From assembly GCA_039654915.1 (NCBI GenBank), contig CM077594.1:49243001-49307000 (forward strand): DNA of 64,000 bases, written 5' to 3'. Of the stretch, positions 56,179-64,000 are shown piece by piece. The translations under genes were made by a program, and so were the position numbers. A model generated the notes under the pieces. It did not search any database. It was not told the origin of the DNA and worked only from the letters and a program-made list of their open reading frames with translations. Each line of letters starts with the position of its first letter. Position 1 is the stretch's first letter. The DNA comes from Aquilaria yunnanensis. Its lineage: Eukaryota; Streptophyta; Magnoliopsida; Malvales; Thymelaeaceae.

Positions 56179-57595
56179 TGTTGGGTTTCGGGAGCCAAAC
56201 AGCACAGCAAAATTTTACCAAAACCCTACAGGATCCAATTGAAACAGGGTAAACCAGGTGTTCAAAAATTTTCATACCTAATTTTTGGTTGACATCTCTC
56301 ACTCAGTTGTAGAGTCGAATCACAAAACATGAACAATTGACATGTTCAAGCTCTCTATGGTATCCACACGAGCCTCTCAGGATCACCACGCTTCCACCGC
56401 ATCCCGGCAGATGCGTTTCTCTTGCACTCGCAGTGCTAGCTTGCGTCCATCAAGGAATTGCAAGAGAAGAGTGTAGCTGTCCTTTTGGGAGGCTAGGGCA
56501 AGGAGACCTGTGAATTTCTCACTAGAATTTGTATTTATAGTGACACTCAACTTCCAGGCCTAATGGGTTTCAAAGCCCTAATCCAATTACGCTTTAATTT
56601 CGGGCTTAATAATGGCTCAACTATTGTACCCATTATTAATACAAAATTATTGTGAAACCAAAACCCAAATTATTAGCCCATGCACTCTAATGATCCAAAT
56701 AGCTCTATGTGTGCGACCCAATAGGCTCTTACCACATTGGCAATGATCATAAATCACATTTATGATCATAAGCAATAAGCGGTGTCTAGCAACACATCAT
56801 TGCTACCCAAGTGACAAGATTGTCGATGATTCGACTAAACCTTTATGATTATCACCGATATATGCCATTGTCCCTTTGTCCAAGATACCAAGACTAAGCA
56901 CAAGACATGGAATATGTCACTCTCATATAGCCAAATCTTTGGTTTCTTGATTATCAAGTAGACCAACTTAAACTGATGACATTGATATCGTATATCAACT
57001 TATCTGAGCATGGCCAGGCATTTTTCTAAGTCTTACTTTATCAAGGGGCCCGAAGATATCACTCCCGTTACATAGGAGGGAGAAATCCCATCTTGATCAT
57101 ACAAATCCCTCCGCATGATATGTGACATACCCAATGACCTCCTTCAAGTTCACTTAGTTATGAGCAACAAAGAAAAATATCAAAGTATATGACTCACATG
57201 TAGGGAACCTTGATGGTCTTAGGTCGAAGGACTACATATACCATGATCACTATGAGAATCACTTATGACACTCATATAACGATCCATGTAGTGTTCTCAT
57301 GGTGGGTCGGTCTAGTACACAAGTTCTCCAACTTGTACCCATATGTAGACTACATATCTCATATTAGTCTCCACATATGCTAGTCGTTATGTATTATTGC
57401 AACCCGCTCCACAATAATACTAGATGAGGGACATTTGAGAATATCATTATTCTAGGGTTACAATTATGTTTATTACGTTACGCAGAAACAGAACAACAAA
57501 ATAATTGCTGGATTAATGCCTTAATAAAATATCATGACTCAATGTGCAAAAAATACAATCATCTCATGATTGGCCTTTTGGGAACAACACTAACA
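56179..57595 (-). repeat. D2 5' LTR (right)
   Basis: TGTTGGGTTTCGGG to CAACACTAACA, about 1417 bp, with many transitions against the left LTR (for example CAGCACAGCAAAATTTTACC for CAGCGCAGCGGAATTTAACC). Minus-strand TATA: TATTTATA at 56532-56539. Confidence 0.92.
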
Positions 57596-57714
57596 ACTGA
57601 GGCCCTCTCTTTGCCAGGGTTTTGTTGTGTCTGTTTCGACCGTAGGTGGTGCGCTGGCCAGGGGAGGCGCACACATGCAGGGTCCTTCAGGGGGTGATAG
57701 CCCTTTGGCTATCA
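57596..57714 (-). repeat. E1 5' LTR remnant
   Basis: 119 bp matching the last part of the E1 3' LTR (GAGGCCCTCT, GGTGGTGCGCTGGCCAGGGG), ending with the perfect hairpin GTGATAGCC-CTTT-GGCTATCAC. TSD CAAGC follows at 57715-57719. About 800 bp of this LTR is gone at the D2 junction. Confidence 0.88.
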
Positions 57715-57719
57715 CAAGC

Positions 57720-58756
57720 CTAATTGGTTTGAAAGCCCTAATCCAATTAGGTTGAATTTCAGGCTTAATAATGGCTCAACCTTTGGGCCAATTGTTAATA
57801 TGAAATTATCATGAAACCATAACCCAAATAAATTGGCCCATGCACTCAAATAATCCAGATAGGCTTTATGTGTGCGACCTAATAGGCTCTTACCACATTG
57901 GTAATGACCATAAATCACATTTATGATCATAAGCAATGAGTTGTGTCTAGCAACACATCATTGCTACCCAAGTGACAAGATAGTCGGTGATTTGAGTAAA
58001 CCTCTATGATCATTATTCATATATGTCAGTGTCCCTTTGTCCAAGATATCAAGAGTAAGCATGAGGCATGGAATGTGCCACTCCTGTATAGCCCAATCTT
58101 TGGTTTCTTGATTCCTGAGTGGACGAACTTAAATTGATGACATTGATATCGTATATCAAGTCATCCGAGCATAGCCATTCATTTTCTTAGTCTCACTCTA
58201 TCAAGGGGCCCGAAGATATCACTCCCGTTACATTGAGAGGACAAATCCTATCTTGATCATACAAACCCCTCCGCATGATATCTGACATACCTAATGACCA
58301 CCTTCATGTTCACTCAATTACATGCAATCAAAAGAAAGTATCAAAGTATGTGACTCACATGTAGGAAACCTTGATGACCTTAGGTCAAAGGACTAAATAT
58401 ACCATGATCACTATGAGAATCACTTATGACACTCATATAACGATCAATGTAGTGTTCTCATGGTGGGTCGGTCCAGTACACAAGCTCTCCAACTTGTACC
58501 CATATGTAGACTACATATCTCATATTAGTCTCCATATATGCTTAGTCGTTATATATTATTGTAACCCACTCCACAATAATACTAGACTAGGGACATTTCT
58601 GAATACTATTATTCTAAGGTTATAATTACGTTTGATTATGTCACACAGAAAATATATAACAAACACAATTACTGGATTAATGCCTTAATAAAATTTCATG
58701 ACTCAATGTGCAAAATACAATCATCCCATGATTGGCTTTTGGGGACAACACTAACA
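57720..58756 (-). mobile_element. Copia solo LTR D0, right half
   Basis: Continues D0 (CTAATTGGTTTGAAAGCCCT) after the E1 insertion and ends GGGACAACACTAACA, then TSD AACTA (58757-58761). No coding. Confidence 0.9.
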
Positions 58757-58761
58757 AACTA

Positions 58762-58788
58762 ATCATGCATTTCTGAGCTCACACAACC
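58762..58788. repeat. LTR 'I', segment 2
   Basis: 27 bp between the D0 TSD and H1 (ATCATGCATTTCTGAGCTCA). The last five bases, CAACC, are the left TSD of H1. Confidence 0.45.
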
Positions 58789-60027
58789 TGTTACCACCTC
58801 ACAAAATGGGAAAATTACAGCACTAGGACATAAACTTATATGCTTTAATTTTCACCATAGTGTATGAATTGTGAAGTGTAAAGTATTCAATATACACTCC
58901 CTTAAATGACAAAAACAATGATAGCTTGGTCCTTAAGAAAGCACTGGTATATTGCCTGATTTTCAAGTAACCTATGGACTAAATTGTAAGGTTACAAAGA
59001 TTCGGTACTCAATTGCACAAATTTCTAAATATAGCTATGGAAAGGACATGTATGGAATTATGAAGAAAGGATATGGATGGAATTATGAAGAAAGAACATG
59101 GAAGGAATTAAATATATTGTTGGGGACCAAAGTGCTCAAAGAGGCAAAGTTTGCCATTTATGGCATAATGACAACTTAGGTGCTTAAGTGTCCAAGATTT
59201 TTCTAAGGTGAAAATGACAGTTGACCAAGGTTAGAAGAGGTCAAAATATGTCATTTTCCCAGCCAAAATGGCTGGAAATAATCTATCCAAGTGTTGGCCA
59301 AAGTTTCAAAAAATTTGCATGTATGCCACCAAGGTCAAAATGATGTATAAGTAAAGAAAAATCTTCATTTGATTGTCATTTTCCCTAAATTTCGGTTTCC
59401 AGCAGCTAATAACTCTTCCTTAACCTTCTCTACCATCCTCCATAGCCACCATACGTTAAGAAGTCAAGAGAAAGCAAGAGAAAGCAAAGAAGACATCAAA
59501 GAGTGCAAGAAAACCTATTTTCGGTTCTATTAAGGTTCATCAAATTTCCAGAAAAAGGTAAGGGTTTTATCTGGGTTTCATGGCTGTTTATTGTTCAATA
59601 TAGATGCCCAAACATCCATGAACCTAAGACCCTAATCTTGGAAGAGAGCCAAGAGCTTGATGAATCAAGTTTAGGTTAAGGGGGAAATTGCACCAAGGGT
59701 TTCAACCCTACAGCTTTGGTGCTCTATTATGGCAGTGAAATTCAGGGTTTCTAGAGCCCAAGTTAGTACTAAATAAGACCTAATGACCTCTTAGGACCAA
59801 GAAATAGCTTGAGGAGAGCTGCTATAGTGAGTTCTTAATGTTTAATTGAACGATTATGGACTAACCTTAATGTGTTATTGCTGCCAGCATTTCATATGTT
59901 TGTTGCTGTGTTTGTTTGTGAATTTGGATGTGTATATTTGTGTGTTTGTATTGTATTTTTGTGTGTTAGTGTCTTTAGATTTCAGGTATATGGCTAGAGT
60001 TTGAAGATTTTATTGATAAGCCCTTAC

Positions 60028-60049
60028 TAAGTTTCATTCAAGAAACTTA
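60028..60049 (+). promoter_or_regulatory. Conserved LTR hairpin (H1)
   Basis: Arms TAAGTTTC and GAAACTTA (8 bp, perfect) around ATTCAA, preceded by CCCTTAC and followed by CCCCC. Confidence 0.6.
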
Positions 60050-61149
60050 CCCCCTTTCTGTCCATTTCAGGAGCACCTGAAAAAGAACATTCAAATTAAT
60101 AGTTTTCGTTTGAATTTCTCTTTGAAATTTCAGGTACATGAACTTCCATATTTCTAATTATGATCTGGAAATTTTGGTGATTTTAGGAGCACATTTGGTG
60201 GTTTTAGTGATGGTGCTTACTGTGTTGTTCAGCAGCTGTCCAGCATCCTGTTTTTGGAGTCCATTGTGTCTCAGGACCTCCTGTAGCCTAGGGTGCGTAT
60301 TTAGCCAAGTTAAGACCATATTGTAGTGCATGTATGCATGTACATGTAGTGTATGTAAAATGAGACAAGTATGTGAACATTTCAGTAATGTTTTGGCTAT
60401 GTAAGTGATGTGGTGCAAAGCTGCCTAAGTGTGAATGATGGGCTGCTTACTTGTAAATTCTGTTTTGGCCACATAAAGTTGTTAAAAGCAAGGGAATGTA
60501 ATTACTATGTGTAATGGACATATATTGGATAGCCTTTGAGGGCTTCCCCCTTGTGAATGAAGTGTTTGCATGGTTTGGAAAAATTGTATGGGCGAAATGG
60601 TCAAAAAGTTACCAGAATTTTGACTCTGGACCTAAAGTTTAATTTCTCCCTGTGTAGAATGAATCTTAGTATGAAACTTTCACCACAGCTAGATAACATC
60701 TATTGGGTTAACTGGGATTTGGAATTTATGGATTCAGGGCCCTGTAGCCAAAGATATGATGTTGCAAAGTTGGATGAGTTACTGTTTATTTGGTCAGAAT
60801 TTTGTGACCAACTTAAAAAATCCATAACTTGGTCCATAGGTGGGCTATTGATGTAAAACAAAATTCCTTGGTTTCTCTAAGTATCTACTTGATAATGGAG
60901 CAAATAAAATAGTGCGGTATGTGGCTAGAATGATACAGTTTATTAGTGAAAGTTACAGGTGCAGTAACTGGTCACTACAACTTTACAAGATTGCCTAATG
61001 TGTGGTAGCCAAAATTAAGACTTGTGCTAGGGTTTTCCTTCTTTCCTGCCATGGTGTGCATGAAATGTGAATATGTGTGTGATGGTTGGACCAATACGCA
61101 TGTGTTTACATAGTGCCCAAGAGGGCCACTTGGGTATGCACACTAAGTG

Positions 61150-61177
61150 TAATGTTCTGATGGCCTACAGAACATTA
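61150..61177. repeat. 10-bp inverted repeat in H1
   Basis: TAATGTTCTG and CAGAACATTA around an 8-nt loop, about 65 bp before the LTR end. Could be a terminator or polyadenylation-area hairpin; function unknown. Confidence 0.7.
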
Positions 61178-61247
61178 CCTATCCTAGGAGTCTAAATGCA
61201 CAATTTTGGCACCATGACTGGACTACCCTGGAGTGGGTAACACAACC

Positions 61248-61914
61248 TGTACCAAACATATGCACATAACCAAAACCACATAGGCATTTCATACCATCAT
61301 CAAGTTTACATAATCATCAAGTTTACATACACGGCAATATACATGTCATCAAACATAAGTAAGACTTACCAAGGCCTACTTCAAGACATACATACCAACT
61401 AGTGCAATGTTCCTTGGAAACTACCAAGAGCACTCAAAACACACAAACATCCGAGAGTGTCAATTACATGCCATTTTATTAGTAATGACCAAGAGCTACT
61501 TTGAACATGTAAATCAAAATGATGCCTTGCAACACAAGGCCCACTACAACACCCATGATCAACAAGGCCATCCAGAACACTAATGCCCAAGAGCACGCAT
61601 CCATACCCCTAGACTATTCCCACAACCTACTCACAAAGCCTACAAGAATTGCAACACTTATTAGCTTGCTCTTACACAAGAGTAGTACTCACACTTATTG
61701 AGCTCACTTCTCAAATAAGGTTCATACCTTAGCAGCAGCACCAAAACCACAACTCCTAACACACGAGTTACTCAAGCTTAGTATCATTTCCTGTAAACAT
61801 ACAAGCACATACAGGGCATAAGTTATATTGCATAAATTAGTAAGGATTCACACGGCTACAAATCCTATTTAGTTAAGCCGAAACTTAACCTCCAATGCTC
61901 CTACTATTACCACC
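61248..61914. repeat. LTR 'I', segment 3
   Basis: Resumes after H1 (TGTACCAAACATATGCAC) and runs to H2. It includes a 17-bp tandem (ATCATCAAGTTTACATA, about 61297-61330) and, near 61819-61839, a hairpin in the same context as the B/G/H LTRs (minus strand CCTTAC, stem, TGCCC). TCCTATTTAGTTAAGC resembles a B-LTR block. This supports a distant Tekay-like LTR in the orientation of a minus-strand element. Confidence 0.5.
61819..61839 (-). promoter_or_regulatory. Conserved LTR hairpin (LTR I)
   Basis: TAAGTTAT and ATAAATTA pair at 7 of 8 positions around ATTGC. Confidence 0.45.
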
Positions 61915-63466
61915 TCAAAAATGGGAAAATTACAGTATAAAGGCATAATGGTTATAAACCATTATATAGCATAATTTTCACCACAGTGAATGAAATGTGA
62001 AGGGTAAAGTGAATAATTTACACCTTGTTAAAAGATTACAATGGTTACTTGGTACTAAAGGAAGCCTTAGAAGATTGCTTGTTTTACAAGTAATCTATGG
62101 GTCTTATTCTAAGATTCAAGACTTGGGCACTCAATTGTAAAAATCTAAAATAGATATTTTGGAAGGATTTGGATGGTATGGAAGCAATGTTTTAAGGCTA
62201 AATTGTATAAAGGAAACAAAAGCTATTATTCAAGAACCTAGGACAACTAGCTGTACAATTGTTAACAAAAATAACTTAAGGATGGGATGGTTTTTGACAA
62301 GAGTCAAAGATGGCAATTTCTAGGATTATCCTAGCCTTTATTTCCAGGTTCTAAGGTCAAAAAGGTGGGGTAAAGTTAGCCAAAAAGTCTTTGCTTAAGA
62401 TATACTTATAGTGACCTAAGTGAAGGGTAAGGTTAAACTAATCAAGTCAAGTAAATATCTTGATTTCTTGTCTTTCCTTGGCCATTTCGGCCATAACCAA
62501 CCACAGCCTCCTTCCTTAGCTCCTCCATAAGCTTCCATAGACACCACAACTCAAGATCTGAAGAAATAAAGAAGGAAGGCAATTGGATGCACCAGGAACA
62601 AGAAAAACCATAATTTTTTGGTTTATTGTGTATGTCTTGAAGATTTCAGCTTTCACAGCTTAGGTAAGGGTTTTATCTTCATGTTTCATGGTTTTTTACT
62701 ACTTTAATATGATGATCAAATGTCCATGAAGCTAAGACCATGCTTGGAACAGAGCAAAAGGCTCAAGGAACCAAGTATGGGTTAAGGGGGAGTGCATGAA
62801 CAAGGTTCCAGCCTTACTATTTTTCAGTGTTTACAAGGATTTCAAGAGCCCAAGCTAGTACTAACTAAGACCAATTAACCTCCTAAGTCCAAGCATTAGC
62901 TTGAGGAGGGCTGGCATAGTGATTACATATTGTTTATTTGATTGTTTATCGACTAACCCTAATGATGTATTGTTGCCAGCATTGCATTTGGTTGTGTTCT
63001 GTTTGTTTGTGCATTTGGATGGCCATATTTTTGTATATGTGTTTTGTTTTTGTGTTTTTATGTCTTTTTATTTCAGTTATGTTTCTGGGAATTCAATTTT
63101 CTAATGATAAGCCCGCACTAAGTTTCTTCAAAGAGACTTACCCCCTTTCTATCCATTTTTGGTCCAGCACAAAGATCACATTCAAACTGACATTTATTGT
63201 TTGAGTTTTGATCTGAAATTTTAGGTACATGAACGTCCATGTGCCTAGTTATGATATGAAAAGTTTGGTGATTTTAGGAGCACATTTGGTATTTTTAGTG
63301 ATGGTGCTTATTGTGTTATGCAGCAGCTGGCCAGCATCCTGTTTTTAGAGTCCATTGTGTCTCAGGCACTCCTGTAACTTAGGGTGTGTAATTAGATAAG
63401 TTAAGAACATTATGTAGTGCATGGATGCATGTAAATATATTTCATGTAAAGTTTGGATAATGTATG
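61915..63466 (+). mobile_element. LTR H2 (H-like), truncated by E2
   Basis: Starts TATTACCACCTCAAAAATGGG (TG decayed to TA) and follows H1 through AGGTAAGGGTTTTATCT (62663), the hairpin (63119-63140) and GGAGCACATTTGG (63278), but at much lower identity than an LTR pair. It stops where the Retand-like LTR E2 begins. Probably a separate older solo LTR; the rest is outside the window. Confidence 0.65.
63119..63140 (+). promoter_or_regulatory. Conserved LTR hairpin (H2)
   Basis: TAAGTTTC and GAGACTTA, 7 of 8 pairs, followed by CCCCC. Confidence 0.5.
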
Positions 63467-64000
63467 TGATTCGGTCCGGAGGTACGGAGCCAGCATCTGA
63501 TGCGGTCTGGTTGGGCGGAGCCAACATCTCCACTGTGTGCAGCGGTGTGGGCAGCAGGGGGTCCTGGAGGTGCAAGAAGGTACCCTGAGAGGGTCACCTT
63601 AAGTGGTGCCCGGCAGCTTCCTGGTACCGTGGTTGGTGAGGACGGGAAAGACTTCCGGCACGGGAGAGAGCCCGGAGCAGAGATCCTTTAGGGGGACCTG
63701 GCTGAAACACTTAGAAAACAGGGGTTAGGAGGCCCCAGGGGTGGTTTTCGGGGGGGGGAACCTTCGACGCCCAAGCAGTGATCCGAGAAAGAGAGATACT
63801 CAGTAATAAGCACGAGGGACTCTTGCCTGGCGTGTCTTTCTGAGGGCTGAAGGGAGAGTATTCAGGTGGAGAGAGGAGAGCGTCCTCTTGTCCTCTTGGT
63901 CCTCCGGGTGCAGAACCCCCTGCCTGTGACCATTTCCCTGGTCAATAAGGGAGGAGGTGATCCCTTCAGATTGTGACACATGTATGGACGGATGGTGTTC
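63467..64000 (-). mobile_element. Retand-like LTR E2, 5' part, runs off the window
   Basis: An abrupt shift from AT-rich H2 to GC-rich sequence. The block GGTTAGGAGGCCCC...GGGGGGG...TTCGACGCCCAAG matches the E3 LTR, and the degraded G-box ACACATGT (63975-63982) is in the expected place. The first 230 bp differ from the other E LTRs and contain a 31-bp tandem. Start at 63467 (TGATTCGG) is my best estimate; LTR or full element cannot be decided. Confidence 0.65.

Larger units (their letters stand above)
48436..57595 (-). mobile_element. Ty1/copia (Angela/BARE-like) element D2, probable recombinant
   Basis: Left LTR 1416 bp, right LTR 1417 bp, PBS, leader, full-length gag-pol and polypurine tract. 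The flanking five bases differ (ATGTG left, ACTGA right), so no TSD. The flanks belong to different parts of E1: integrase on the left, 5' LTR on the right. The two LTRs differ by about 11% in the first 165 bp, while the left LTR nearly equals D1. This indicates recombination between two copia insertions with loss of the E1 DNA between them. Confidence 0.88.
3744..57714 (-). mobile_element. Tat/Retand-like Ty3/gypsy element E1 (host of most other insertions)
   Basis: Bounded by LTR ends TAATGCCC (TG decayed to TA) at 3744 and GGCTATCA at 57714, with TSD CAAGC at 3739-3743 and 57715-57719. Minus-strand order of what remains: 119-bp 5' LTR remnant (57596-57714), integrase N-terminus (48195-48435), integrase core and C-terminus (20183-21178), an antisense extra gene on plus (about 5443-19798), polypurine tract, 3' LTR. 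Gag, protease, RT, RNase H, PBS and most of the 5' LTR are missing, replaced by copia element D2. Integrase wording (WGIDLIGPLP, VADNGTQF) is typical of the Tat branch rather than chromoviruses. Confidence 0.85.
58789..61242 (+). mobile_element. Solo LTR H1 (Tekay-like)
   Basis: 2454 bp with inverted termini TGTTACC...GGTAACA and TSD CAACC at 58784-58788 and 61243-61247. Plus orientation is inferred because its CTTAC-hairpin-CCCC block matches the transcript strand of B and G. It shares scattered blocks with H2 at roughly 70-75% overall. Also contains a 25-bp tandem repeat (about 59045-59113), donor-like AAAGGTAAGGG (GT at 59558), acceptor-like CCATTTCAG (60062-60070) and a 10-bp inverted repeat (61150-61177). 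No coding seen. Confidence 0.85.

Noticed and set aside
48436..57595. D2 as a simple intact copia insertion
   Set aside because: No TSD, mismatched LTRs and flanks from distant parts of E1; treated as recombinant.
61150..61177. Inverted repeat as a MITE
   Set aside because: Too short, no TSD, and it sits inside the H1 LTR.
58789..63466. H1 and H2 as the two LTRs of one element
   Set aside because: They are only about 70-75% alike, and H1 has its own TSD (CAACC) on both sides, so each is a separate insertion.

Overview
This window is plant intergenic DNA made almost entirely of nested LTR retrotransposons. I see no host protein gene, tRNA, rRNA or CRISPR array. The plant assignment rests on lineage-typical Ty3/gypsy (Tekay/Del-like chromovirus, CRM/Reina-like chromovirus, Tat/Retand-like) and Ty1/copia (Angela/BARE-like) domains, TGGTATCAGAGC primer-binding sites complementary to plant initiator tRNA-Met, and 5-bp target-site duplications (TSDs). 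The species cannot be named; a large-genome flowering plant fits best.

The order of insertion can be read from TSDs. The oldest layer is a plus-strand chromovirus integrase (1-199 and 2547-2950), split by a 2.3-kb Tekay-like solo LTR (200-2541) and followed by an unclassified LTR ('I', from 2951). LTR I was hit by a copia solo LTR 'D0' (3344-3743 plus 57720-58756, TSD AACTA), by solo LTR H1 (58789-61242, TSD CAACC) and apparently by H2 (61915-63466), which is cut by a Retand-like LTR running off the window end.

D0 was split by a minus-strand Tat/Retand-like element E1 (3744-57714, TSD CAAGC). E1 keeps its 3' LTR, polypurine tract, a spliced antisense extra gene on the plus strand, and part of integrase. 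It has lost RT, RNase H, protease, gag and most of its 5' LTR. Into E1 went: Tekay-like B1 (6267-17241), itself carrying copia solo LTR D1; Retand-type solo LTR E3 (17745-18620); Tekay-like B2 (21179-48189, TSD GTAGT); and copia element D2 (48436-57595), itself carrying reverse-oriented solo LTR E4 (54679-55545). The 3' LTR of B2 holds two younger complete elements: gag-only element F (22108-27582, TSD CTAAG, LTRs about 98.3% identical) and Tekay-like G (28159-37963, TSD CTAAA, 2511-bp LTRs differing at three positions by eye).

Most coding regions are broken. The nearly intact ones are G (one in-frame TAG plus a small 3' deletion), D2 (two nonsense codons in about 1,323 codons) and F (894-codon open frame with no polymerase). 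The most interesting structures are a hairpin whose stem changes by compensation among otherwise dissimilar Tekay-type LTRs, a symmetric cluster of 18-bp palindromes in the G LTRs, the unknown second half of the F protein, and the antisense intron-containing gene of E1 with its own TATA box.
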